Shown here piece after piece: positions 46,501-53,035 of a stretch of 64,000 bases of DNA. The position numbers were made by a program, and so were the translations under genes. The number at the start of each line of letters is the position of its first letter. Within the stretch, counting starts at the first letter, position 1. Below the pieces are notes generated by a model that was not told the DNA's origin, searched no databases, and was given only the letters and a program-made list of their open reading frames with translations. The stretch is from Microvirga sp. SRT01 (lineage in GTDB: Bacteria; Pseudomonadota; Alphaproteobacteria; Sphingomonadales; Sphingomonadaceae): positions 1-64,000 of the forward strand of contig JAGSNX010000001.1 in assembly GCA_018139225.1 (NCBI GenBank). The letters run 5' to 3'.

Positions 46501-46568
46501 AGCACCAACCGACCGCGCAGACGCCCAGGGAGGCGGAGCGGGGTGGGGGCGGGCCGGCTGCGGGTCAT
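37581..46568 (-). CDS. Giant two-partner secretion exoprotein TpsA (filamentous haemagglutinin type)
   Basis: This is a 2995-residue secreted protein. An extended signal peptide (cleavage after about residue 41, ATAARAQ) leads to the TPS domain at about 43-200, with TGTIIDWQSFNIG, MLNRVTG and the NPSGI motif at 140-144. The body is a long beta-helix of degenerate repeats containing LTATxGDLxLG and ITxGG-type turns. Cysteines are almost absent except in two pairs near the C-terminus. The C-terminal 200 residues are less repetitive and include FRTADDLSLPFDPLVGTNNE. It should cross the outer membrane through the TpsB encoded 46 bases upstream. Role is inferred as adhesin or surface fibre. Confidence 0.93.
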   Translation of the reverse strand: MTRSRPAPTPLRLPGRLRGRLVLTTALGGCLAAFAATAARAQDLPVVAPVGTLIGSPTGVTPGVATDAIGVTQTGTIIDWQSFNIGTGQTVTISDARTGPAAGSRMTMLNRVTGLLGIVPRSQIDGTLNGAANIAVYIVNPSGIVFGNNAVVNVGGLIASTLAISDTNFAAGNYIFADPGNTAGITVASSANLTSTGLAADQLGLVALIGARIDSAGTIAAAGDVALVAASDVTLTYDAANPLGFTVREGTSLGTVTTGGVTTNGPMVVSGTIGGRSALFVAATRQTVTDAVLDMSSAVTATTAVATDRGIVLIAGRDNAADARVTFASGPGGAPLAANSGTVSLALGGAALNSGLTAAGAGGAIRLASNGGIGGGSGAAPFASSLAASQAILATSLTGDVLLGSATGNSVGVTATAGGVSLGTAVAGVGGTALNAGAGALAFATLESSGAITGTASGDITGTSAITTGGTMSLVSSGGTLAIGSASSAGAMTLNGAVATRVDTAVTSLAGSDLSVLGGAVSGVGAGTRATLTAGGALDVTVTGPALLAAIRGATGVTVGAAAIDAGTATASAGALSLTAATGDLIIGSAAATSGSVGLSASGGVVTAAAVTGGTSVTVNGTGTNLGTVDALGTDLAITTSDPLGSLRLTDGFAAGAATLNAAGAAVIGRIDAGAIDIDAAGRLTATTLNAATTLSGAGASVAIGSAIADTGALVLTSRAGGALQLGSGRSGTTTLLDAGDSLSLTGTYRGGTGVTAQAAGGIDIATLESVNADAVVTAGGAVTAARLIAASDLTVTSNSFAIDSIEARAGSARLMAEGTTALLGSSTAIGGDLLVRGNTQASVTGSIAAGRDYAVEGASVLLGAGTPVTQTALRNIAITARDGSIVGQASLALSAAGGGAGSLVLDATGGDILFAPDTLVSGGVGRTGDIGIRLGSPGGTLRLGAVDARALLSVDAGGTVFSPLTTTGTIDLNGPVTLTRALQASTSGDILTRAITVSGVGEGLGLTTTGAGSDVTVRGRLQADGDVAVTARGDITFLGSGAAVSPTGAVTLIAQDGGIAGVGVVSAGARADIRAATDLTLTSLTSGTFGGAADRSANASAGGLSIGTATAGTALTLTATARDLQLGSGTAGTTAVLDKSGTTGALRVLGTLTTGSDITIGSTTDAALGSVTSTSGTLVTNVSGATTATLLRSDARDVLVSTGALLDAASVDAGGSVTIVAGDPLNAVSAGAIRVGTATARGGALTMTAANRTQTSVAGIVLADGSASGVTTLRTIGSGNIVTTALTARGGAATIEAAGDARLGSVDATTGAILITAGGAVSGLARPAPATDGRLLTSYDGARLTASGDVAVSAFGTAQLGAISGDAVMVTAGSDAAMIDTVSAGRLYGVTGRSVTLGLTGIAIDQTATGGIDILSQGGAIVGRSGLTLASDIDGSGGDLILRSSAGIDFAAGRSLAAGGPARVAAIRIAAGSGDTISLDRVDARSLVSYDPGLTATTLRHDGPVSLGNVTVVDTLDIGVAGAPLAVATMVSGGDIRLASDGALTATDLLSGGMIDVSGASAVIGAARAGTGATLRSTGGTLEVGSIDAAAGSIMLDAVGDLRIDRAAATAAIVATSTSDITGRSRGSGFGSATLASSGGTVTVATNEAVPSAGVVRLATVAGQGDVAIAGRDVMAATITSLAGDLSVTARRNVAGTASVGIVVESIDAAGDIGLRSGLGVPFIGGVGTIGLDRAVSRTGGIVISNADGDIGGIIGGTRTTLTSARTTTVDAAGAALLGTADAGTDLAVSARSIDLTSGLARTGMLTMIARSGDAVLGTGIAGSSVSITASGLAGIDSLTSGTSMVLDADRIDATTLVAGSSLTTVSAAASRLQTVTAGSATSLSAGGNMAIGTADIAGPLLIAAAGALDATRLTAAGDLEASAGVLDIGSAAATTGTLRLIATTGNLTLGVGRSSGATTIAAGRGLVTIGSLTSGGAADIRAARAAIGSIDTGGSLTIAADGDVLATTLHAVDSIDVGGGSVAIDTVTAERGALRLTATAGDLTVSTTRAGGTTSVTASNGLATIGAATGTGAVDVSANRVPIGSVDTAGTLTIASVGDVRLTQGFTGGDVRLTAGTSAAIGSLESRGAGVRLTAGDAIVADSIIAANDLTMRGGAIDIRNATARTGAIDLTATRGNLTLTSGSAGTTAQAIAGAGALAIGTLSSGSATMLRALTLTAGDLTSGGSLSADAGNLSIDAAHATTGNVALTATAGAARLGNVRADGGAITLLASDALAATTLAAARAIDIRAGSDLTVGTASAGTTTTLNAARDMSLGTIATGSDLTVATGRTLTAGDVTTTTGAITIDAGGTATIDRLRSASTATIRVGALTLNDGVTSGALTVTSTGDARLVTARSGSDAVITSGGSTSIGSLTVAGDAALTAGGALAIGTADSTGGVRTRSGGATTATTLIAGQTLTATGSSVAIGSATAARGGMTLTATGGDLALGTASVAANVNLAANGLVSVAGDLSAGGDYAIDAANVALGSAATARQTANGRVTITARGGAITGGAALNLASGALGVTLTSSGDIALAGASSVRAVGGDVTIAAGETAALGTVAATGRTIAVSAQDVTLAGGVTADTIRLTNIAASGATRLGDSPADNRAEFDLAGRRFDLSTAEVGRLAATTFVMDSRGRDVRIGALAIGTATGANRFEVRTGGRLDVLGRMTTLGSGATRQIVLGGDGVAAADGSGGRAGVIRIAATQGGGGRLLVGDATLDLRADRIGVGLDADFLSAIGLANGGTPLGTDQVASRYVAQPNSTLYNASFTGQPGYTDPVLLTARSLIVRYSHYALFQNTARAGDTAGAVLGTTPGAPTSGALQLVANGGATPNAFALFGTINGIGSTATSLLGGDAIAVDAAVSRTNSRANGCVIGSAGGGCLSSSIAQASLNIFDTSRSEIFRTADDLSLPFDPLVGTNNEALFSDIGGYVPSTDQECGTAATPCPPVGDAK

Positions 46569-46614
46569 GGGATAATCCTTGGGTTTGCGCCGTCTGAGTG
46601 GTGGGTGATCGGGA

Positions 46615-48426
46615 TTACCGTGGTCGCGGGGTCAGCTGCGCCGTCACCGACAGCAACACGCGGTCGGTCGGTCGACCGCGGTCGAACGTCAGCGCGCGGT
46701 CGAGCGCATGCGCGTAGCCGATGTCCATCAGCATCTTGCCCGGCAGCGACACGCGCAGCCCGCCGCCGATCGAGCGCAGCTTGCGATCCGTTTCCGTCGA
46801 GAAGCTGTCGAGATTCGTCAGCCACACCGTATCCGCGAACCCGTAGAATTGCAGCGGCACCGGCGAGGTCTGGAACAGGTCGGCGCGCAGTTCGGTATGG
46901 ATGCCTGCCGCGCGATCGCCGGTATTGGCGCCCGGATCATAGCCGCGTCCGACCGTCAGGTTACCGATCGCGAACTCCTCGAAATTCAGGAGCGGTCGGT
47001 CGGTATATTGCGCGCGGACATTGGTAACGGTGCTGAACACCCGCCCGGCCCGCAGCAACAGGTCGAGGTCGGCGCGCACCACGGTCGCCTTCGGGTCGCC
47101 CTCGAACCGGGAAGGCGTGTAGCCGCCGGTCGAAATCGCGCCGAGCCTCGTCGCGTTGAGAACGCCGAAGCCCTGCCGGACCTCCGCCGAAGCGCCGATC
47201 GCGAACGCGTCCAGCCCGTCCGGCCGCCGTCCGCGCAGATTGCCGTCCAGCCGCACGAACCCCACCCGCAACCGGTCACGGTTCAGCGGTGAGGAGTCGC
47301 CGTCGCCGTAAACCCGCGTCCGCTGCTCGATCACCTCCGCGCCGCCGGTCACCGACAGGTTGCGCCGCACCGTCCGCAGCACCGGCAGCGTCACGTCCAG
47401 CCCGCCGATGAACGAGCGCGACCGCAGGTCCAGCGGTCCCAGGTCGGGCCGCGACCACGCATAGGTGCTCCGCACGCCCAGCGTCAGGCCCTGGTTCCCG
47501 ATCGGGAATATGTAGCCGCCCTGGACGACCTGCTGCTCGTCGAAATCGATCGTCGAGGACGCGCCGACATAGACGATGTCGCCGGCGGTCAGCACCGAAT
47601 AGGTTTCTCCGCGCAGATAGGCGGTACCGCGTCCGATCTGGCGCGACCCGTAGTTCTGGATGTTGCCGATGATCGCGAAGTTCTGCGTCGCGACCACGAC
47701 GTCGCCGATCACGTCGCCCGGCGCCGAGCCCGCGGGACGCAGCGACAGCCGCACGTCGAGGCCGGGGATGTCGCCCACCAGCAACAGGATGCGCTCGGCA
47801 TCCCGCTCGTTGATCGGGTCGAGCGCGCGGATCTGGGCGATTCGCGCGGCTAGCACGTCGCGGTAGCGGCCGGCCTCGCCGTGGATGCGGATTTCGGTGA
47901 TCCGGGCCATCACCACCGCCAGCGTCAGCTCGCCGGTCGTGATCTCCTGCGGCGGAATCTGGACGGAAGCGACATACCCCGATGCCCGCAGCGCTGCATT
48001 GGCCGCATCGCGGATCGCGCAGACGTTCGCGATCGGTTGCTCGCCTTTCGTCGCGGGCACGATCGGCGCGAGAATGGCGGCGATCGCGGGCGGCAGCGTG
48101 TCACGACCCGCCGGGACGAAAGCCACGCGGTCGATCGTCACCTTCAACGGTGATGTCGCCAGCGCACACGGCGGACGACCAAACGCCTCGCTGCCGTCGA
48201 CGCTGACGCTGGTGCCGGTCGGGGCGCTTTGCGGTCCGGGCTGCTCCACCTGTTGCCGCGTGGGAAGCCCGGTCGGGGTGGTCGGCTGCGGCGTGGTCTG
48301 CGCGCCCAGGCCAGCGGGACCCGCGATCAACGCAACTCCCAGGCCGATGCGACACGCACGGCGCCCGTCGACACGCCTCATCGCGAGCGCCGCCGGCGCC
48401 CGATCCTTATAGAGTCCCCACCCCAT
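46615..48426 (-). CDS. ShlB/FhaC/HecB family TpsB outer-membrane transporter
   Basis: This is a 603-residue protein with a signal peptide ending near GLGAQTT, a Pro/Thr-rich spacer, POTRA domains and a C-terminal 16-strand type barrel. In the barrel, IGNLTVGRGYDPG matches the conserved barrel-internal VRGY/GRGY loop motif. It exports the TpsA encoded downstream. The ATG at 48426 has an AGGGGG ribosome site seven bases upstream, whereas the ATG at 48381, which would give a shorter signal peptide, has none. I use 48426. It is the first gene of the TpsB-TpsA-CHAT-CPBP operon. Confidence 0.93.
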   Translation of the reverse strand: MGWGLYKDRAPAALAMRRVDGRRACRIGLGVALIAGPAGLGAQTTPQPTTPTGLPTRQQVEQPGPQSAPTGTSVSVDGSEAFGRPPCALATSPLKVTIDRVAFVPAGRDTLPPAIAAILAPIVPATKGEQPIANVCAIRDAANAALRASGYVASVQIPPQEITTGELTLAVVMARITEIRIHGEAGRYRDVLAARIAQIRALDPINERDAERILLLVGDIPGLDVRLSLRPAGSAPGDVIGDVVVATQNFAIIGNIQNYGSRQIGRGTAYLRGETYSVLTAGDIVYVGASSTIDFDEQQVVQGGYIFPIGNQGLTLGVRSTYAWSRPDLGPLDLRSRSFIGGLDVTLPVLRTVRRNLSVTGGAEVIEQRTRVYGDGDSSPLNRDRLRVGFVRLDGNLRGRRPDGLDAFAIGASAEVRQGFGVLNATRLGAISTGGYTPSRFEGDPKATVVRADLDLLLRAGRVFSTVTNVRAQYTDRPLLNFEEFAIGNLTVGRGYDPGANTGDRAAGIHTELRADLFQTSPVPLQFYGFADTVWLTNLDSFSTETDRKLRSIGGGLRVSLPGKMLMDIGYAHALDRALTFDRGRPTDRVLLSVTAQLTPRPR

Positions 48427-48588
48427 CGAATCCCCCTGCGCGGCTTTTACATCCCGAACCTCATGCCGCCAAGCGCAAAACTTGGTCGTTATTTCGGGAT
48501 GCTCTTGTGTTTGCTTGATGTCGCCGTCGAACCTTTTGGCAACGCAGCATGATTGTTAGGCGGGGTGCCGGGCATCTATAGGTCGCGC

Positions 48589-49851
48589 ATGATCGATTCC
48601 GCCACCGCTCGCGACGCCTCTCCCATCACTGCTGCTGCCGCCCTGACCGGCGTCCGCATCCTCGACCTGTCGCGTGTTCTCGCGGGTCCCTGGGCGACGC
48701 AGATGCTCGCCGACCTCGGCGCGGACGTGGTGAAGGTCGAGGCACCCGGCCGCGGCGACGACACGCGAGCGTGGGGCCCTCCGTTCCTGACGGACAGCGA
48801 CGGGAACGAGGATTTGGGTGAGAGCGCCTATTACCTGTCGTGCAACCGCAACAAGCGGTCGATCGCGATCGACCTCGCCGATCCGTCCGGTGCGGCACTC
48901 GTCCGCGATTTGGCGATGCGGGCGGACGTCGTGGTCGAGAACTTCAAGGTCGGCGGGCTCGCCAAATACGGGCTCGACTTCGCCAGCCTGTCGCGCCTGA
49001 ATCCGAAGCTCGTCTATTGTTCGATCACCGGCTTCGGCCAGACCGGCCCGTACCGCGACCGCCCCGGCTACGACTTCGTGGCGCAGGGAATGGGCGGCTT
49101 CATGAGCATTACCGGCGAGGAGGGCGGCCAGCCGCTGCGCGCCGGCGTCGCGATGGCCGACCTTTCCACGGGTCTCTATGCGGCGGTCAGCATCCTCGCG
49201 GCGCTGCGTCATGCGGAGCGGACGGGAGAGGGGCAGCATATCGATCTCGCGCTGCTCGATACGCAGGTGGCCATGCTCGCCAATCAGGCGATGAACTGGC
49301 TGGTCGGCGGCATCGATCCCGGCCGTCTCGGTAACCGTCACCCCACCGTCGTGCCCTACACCACGTTCGACGTGGCGGACGGCACGATCGTCATCGCGGT
49401 CGGCAACGATCGGCAGTTCCGGCTGCTCTGCGCGGAGATGGGCGTGCCCGACCTCGCCGACGACCCGCGCTTCGTCACCGCCCGCGCGCGCCAGATCAAC
49501 CGCGACGCGATCGAGTCCATCATCCGCGACCATGTCCGCACGTTTCCGGGCGAGGCGCTGGTCGAACGCCTCGTGGCGGCGGGTATTCCGGCCGGGCCGG
49601 TAAACACGATCGGCGAGGTCTTCGCCGATCCCGTCATCGCCGCGCGCGGCACCGTCCACCATTTCGAGCGCGAAGACGGCGCAACGATCCCCAGCGTCGC
49701 CTTCCCGGCCAAACTCTCCGCCACCCCCGCCACCTTCCGCCGCCGCCCGCCGCGGGTGGGGGAGAATGCGGCCGACATCCTCGCAGACTGGCTCGACCTT
49801 GACGAAGCCACCGCCACCCCTGATCGGGGCGATCGGGGAGAGACGCGTTGA
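48589..49851 (+). CDS. CaiB/BaiF family CoA transferase
   Basis: This is a 420-residue family III CoA transferase. Typical segments are [20 protein letters not shown] at the N-terminus, [20 protein letters not shown], the catalytic aspartate region [18 protein letters not shown], and [14 protein letters not shown] near the C-terminus. It moves CoA between carboxylic acids, but the substrate is unknown. The stop overlaps the following flavoprotein start (TTGA), so they form a two-gene unit. Acyl-CoA dehydrogenases at 59-61 kb may belong to related metabolism. Confidence 0.93.
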   Translation: MIDSATARDASPITAAAALTGVRILDLSRVLAGPWATQMLADLGADVVKVEAPGRGDDTRAWGPPFLTDSDGNEDLGESAYYLSCNRNKRSIAIDLADPSGAALVRDLAMRADVVVENFKVGGLAKYGLDFASLSRLNPKLVYCSITGFGQTGPYRDRPGYDFVAQGMGGFMSITGEEGGQPLRAGVAMADLSTGLYAAVSILAALRHAERTGEGQHIDLALLDTQVAMLANQAMNWLVGGIDPGRLGNRHPTVVPYTTFDVADGTIVIAVGNDRQFRLLCAEMGVPDLADDPRFVTARARQINRDAIESIIRDHVRTFPGEALVERLVAAGIPAGPVNTIGEVFADPVIAARGTVHHFEREDGATIPSVAFPAKLSATPATFRRRPPRVGENAADILADWLDLDEATATPDRGDRGETR

Positions 49852-51074
49852 ACAGCTACGACATCGTCATCGTCGGCGCGGGCCATGCCGGCGCGCAAGC
49901 CGCCATCGCGCTGCGCCAGCGCAAGTTTGCCGGCAGCATCGCGATCCTCGGGGAGGAACCCGAACTTCCGTACGAGCGCCCGCCGCTCTCCAAGGACTAT
50001 CTCGCTGGCGACAAGCCGTTCGAACGCCTGCTGATCCGCCCCGCGGCCTTTTGGCCCGAGCGCGCAATCGACATGCTGCTGGGCCACCGCGTCGTCGCCG
50101 TCGAACCCGCCGCCCGGACCGTCACGACCGCCGATGGTGCAGTCGTCGGCTATGGCGAACTGATCTGGGCGACGGGCGGCCACGCCCGCCGATTGAGCTG
50201 CGCCGGCCACGATCTCGCGGGCGTCCACTCCGTGCGCAGCCGCACCGATGTCGATCGCATGGTGGCAGAACTCGCCGGAACGACCCGCATCGCGGTGATC
50301 GGCGGCGGCTATATCGGACTGGAGGCCGCCGCCGTCCTGTCGAAGCTCGGCAAGCAGGTGACCGTCTTCGAAGCGCAGGACCGCGTCCTTGCCCGTGTCG
50401 CCGGTGTTGCCCTGTCGCGCTTCTTCGAAGCCGAGCACCGTGCCCACGGCGTCGACATCCGTCTTGGTGTCGGGGTCGATTGCATCGTCGAGGAGGCGGG
50501 TCGCGCAGTCGGGGTGCGGCTTACCGGCGGAGAGGTCGTGCCCGCGGAGATGGTCATCGTCGGCGTCGGCATCGTCCCCGCTGTCCAACCGTTGCTCGAC
50601 GCGGGCGCGGAGGGCGGCAACGGTGTAGCGGTCGACGCCCACTGCGCCACCAGCCTGTCGCACGTCCACGCGATCGGCGACTGCGCGCTTCACGCCAGCG
50701 TGTTCGCGGACGGCCTGCCGATCCGGCTCGAATCCGTCCAGAACGCCAACGATCAGGCGACCGTCGTCGCCAAGGTACTGACCGGCACGCCCGAACCCTA
50801 TGCGGCGGTGCCGTGGTTCTGGTCGAACCAGCACGACCTGAAGCTCCAGACCGTCGGCCTCTCGACTGGTCACGACGCCGAAGTGCTCCGCGGCGATCCC
50901 GCGACGCGCAGCTTCACAATCGTCTACCTGAAGGCCGGTCGCGTCGTCGCGCTGGACTGCGTCAACGCGGTGAAGGACTATGTGCAGGGCAGGGCACTGG
51001 TCCTCGCCGGCGCGGCGATCCCGCCGGATCGGCTCGCCGATGCGAGCGTGCCGTTGAAGGACATGGCGCCCTAG
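49848..51074 (+). CDS. FAD-dependent ferredoxin/rubredoxin reductase type oxidoreductase
   Basis: This is a 408-residue pyridine nucleotide-disulfide family flavoprotein. The FAD fold is [20 protein letters not shown], and the NAD(P)H fold reads [15 protein letters not shown]. The [11 protein letters not shown] motif is typical of ferredoxin reductases of P450 and dioxygenase systems, and the C-terminal domain contains [14 protein letters not shown]. No ferredoxin or oxygenase gene is adjacent. It starts at TTG 49848, coupled to the CoA transferase by overlap. Confidence 0.92.
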   Translation: MNSYDIVIVGAGHAGAQAAIALRQRKFAGSIAILGEEPELPYERPPLSKDYLAGDKPFERLLIRPAAFWPERAIDMLLGHRVVAVEPAARTVTTADGAVVGYGELIWATGGHARRLSCAGHDLAGVHSVRSRTDVDRMVAELAGTTRIAVIGGGYIGLEAAAVLSKLGKQVTVFEAQDRVLARVAGVALSRFFEAEHRAHGVDIRLGVGVDCIVEEAGRAVGVRLTGGEVVPAEMVIVGVGIVPAVQPLLDAGAEGGNGVAVDAHCATSLSHVHAIGDCALHASVFADGLPIRLESVQNANDQATVVAKVLTGTPEPYAAVPWFWSNQHDLKLQTVGLSTGHDAEVLRGDPATRSFTIVYLKAGRVVALDCVNAVKDYVQGRALVLAGAAIPPDRLADASVPLKDMAP

Positions 51075-51078
51075 CCGA

Positions 51079-51963
51079 TCACGCCTCGGGCGGCGCCATC
51101 ACCTCGATCACGCCCGCTGCGATTCGCGCCGTGATCGGCGTCTTCGCCAGCACCTCGCCATCGATCGAGATCGGCAGGCGCGGCTCGGTGTCGATATGCA
51201 CTTCCTTGCCGGAGAAGCTGATCGTGTCATGATGCCGCGCCTCGTGCCCGAAGAAGCTCAGCGCCCAGTTCTTCACAAGCCCGCGCTTGTAGTGGCCGCG
51301 CACCGCCTGCACGACGATCTCGCCCGAATTCACCGACGCCTCGTCCACCAGCCAGGTGCCGCCATGATAGGGGCCGTTCGAAATCCGGACTTCCACCACC
51401 CGCATCTTCCGCTTGGTCGTGCCGTCGTCGACGTGCAGGATGAAGGGGCGGAACTTGGCGAACTGGTAACTGGCCCAGCCGAGATAGCCGACCATACCCA
51501 GCACTTTCTTCAACCCGTGCGGTACCGTCTCGGCGATCTGCGGGCTGATCCCCATCGCCGCGCAATTCGCGAAATAATCGCCGTCGATCATGCCCAGATC
51601 GATGCGCCGCGTATGGCCGGCGCGGATCACCTCCACCGCGCCTTCGATCGTCAGCGGAATACCGAGCGTTCGCGAAAAGCTGTTGGCGGTGCCCAGCGGC
51701 AACACGCCTAATATGACATCATGCCCCACCATCAGGTCCACAAGCCCGCTGATCGTGCCGTCGCCACCGCCCAGGATCAGCAGGTCGGGTTTGGCGGCCA
51801 GAACGTCGCGGACGGTCGATTCCAGCTTCTTCGGATCGTCGACTGCGCGCGCGTCGACCTCGTACGGCAGTCCCTGCATCGCCGCGCACGCCCGTTTGAA
51901 CAGTTTCTGCCCCTTGCGGGACTTGGCGTTGACGACCATCGCGGCCGACCTGATTTCCCGCAT
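51079..51963 (-). CDS. Diacylglycerol kinase family lipid kinase
   Basis: This is a 294-residue protein of the DAGK/YegS family. The nucleotide-binding GGGDGT motif is in LLILGGGDGTISGLVDL, followed by the LPLGTANSFSRTLGIP segment. The C-terminal beta-sandwich contains ISNGPYHGGTW. Members phosphorylate diacylglycerol or sphingoid lipids; a sphingolipid substrate would fit a sphingomonad but is not shown. The start is ATG at 51963, divergent from hemB with 69 bases between; the frame is open further upstream through hemB, which is not used. Confidence 0.88.
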   Translation of the reverse strand: MREIRSAAMVVNAKSRKGQKLFKRACAAMQGLPYEVDARAVDDPKKLESTVRDVLAAKPDLLILGGGDGTISGLVDLMVGHDVILGVLPLGTANSFSRTLGIPLTIEGAVEVIRAGHTRRIDLGMIDGDYFANCAAMGISPQIAETVPHGLKKVLGMVGYLGWASYQFAKFRPFILHVDDGTTKRKMRVVEVRISNGPYHGGTWLVDEASVNSGEIVVQAVRGHYKRGLVKNWALSFFGHEARHHDTISFSGKEVHIDTEPRLPISIDGEVLAKTPITARIAAGVIEVMAPPEA

Positions 51964-52032
51964 TCGATACGCTCCCGCAACCAACGCCGCCAACGCTTGC
52001 GACCGCGCGTTCGATCCCGCAAAGCGTGCGGC

Positions 52033-53022
52033 ATGTCGTCCTATCCCGCCGTCCGCCTTCGCCGCACCCGCGCCTCCGGCTGGAGCCGCCGCCTCCACGC
52101 GGAAAACACACTCACGCCCGCCGACCTGATCTGGCCGCTGTTCGTGACCGAGGGGCAGGGGATGGAGGAGCCGATCAAGAGCCTGCCCGGCGTCTCGCGC
52201 TGGTCGGTGGACGGCATCGTCGCCCGCGGTCGTGAGGCGCGCGACCTCGGCATCCCGTGCGTCGCGCTCTTCCCCAACACGCCGGCTCATCTGCGCAGCG
52301 ACGACGGACGCGAAGCGCTGGACCCCGACAACCTCATGTGCCGCGCCGTCCGGGCGCTGAAGGATGCGGTGCCGGAGGTCGGCGTACTGACCGACGTCGC
52401 GCTCGATCCCTACACCAGCCACGGCCATGACGGGCTGGTCGACGCAGCCGGCTATGTCGTCAACGACACGACCGCGGACGTGCTGATCGGGCAGGCGCTG
52501 GTGCAGGCGGAGGCGGGGGCCGACATCGTCGCGCCGTCCGACATGATGGACGGTCGCATCGGCCTGATCCGTGCGGCGCTGGAGCAGGGCGGACACCACA
52601 ATGTCCAGATCATGAGCTACGCCGCCAAATATGCGTCCGCCTTCTACGGCCCGTTTCGCGACGCGGTCGGCTCGCGCGGGCTGCTGAAGGGCGACAAGAA
52701 GACGTACCAGATGGACTCCGCCAACGCCGAAGAGGCCTTGCGCGAAGTCGCGCTCGATCTAGCGGAGGGGGCGGACACGATCATGGTCAAGCCGGGCCTG
52801 CCCTATCTCGACATCGTCCGCGCGGTGAAGACCCGGTTCGAGGTACCCGTCTTCGCCTATCAGGTCAGCGGCGAATACGCGATGATCGAGGCCTCCGCCG
52901 CGGTCGGTGCTGGCGACCGCGACGCGCTGGTGCTGGAGACGCTGATGGCGTTCAAGCGGGCCGGCTGCTCGGGCGTGCTGACCTATTACGCCGCGCATGC
53001 CGCGCGGCTGCTGAGCGCATGA
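52033..53022 (+). CDS. hemB: Porphobilinogen synthase (delta-aminolevulinate dehydratase)
   Basis: This is a 329-residue enzyme that condenses two 5-aminolevulinate molecules into porphobilinogen for heme and other tetrapyrroles. Active-site lysines are in QIMSYAAKYASAFYGPFRD and DTIMVKPGLPYLDI. The usual cysteine-rich zinc site is replaced by an Asp-rich segment (TPAHLRSDDGREALDPDN), as in magnesium-type enzymes. The ATG at 52033 gives the standard length. It is followed 13 bases later by a fused membrane protein, possibly in one transcript. Confidence 0.97.
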   Translation: MSSYPAVRLRRTRASGWSRRLHAENTLTPADLIWPLFVTEGQGMEEPIKSLPGVSRWSVDGIVARGREARDLGIPCVALFPNTPAHLRSDDGREALDPDNLMCRAVRALKDAVPEVGVLTDVALDPYTSHGHDGLVDAAGYVVNDTTADVLIGQALVQAEAGADIVAPSDMMDGRIGLIRAALEQGGHHNVQIMSYAAKYASAFYGPFRDAVGSRGLLKGDKKTYQMDSANAEEALREVALDLAEGADTIMVKPGLPYLDIVRAVKTRFEVPVFAYQVSGEYAMIEASAAVGAGDRDALVLETLMAFKRAGCSGVLTYYAAHAARLLSA

Positions 53023-53035
53023 TCGTCGTAGCCCG

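Noticed and set aside
51721..52032. N-terminal extension of hemB
   Set aside because: It overlaps the divergent lipid kinase gene and adds about 100 residues unlike any hemB; ATG at 52033 is the family start.
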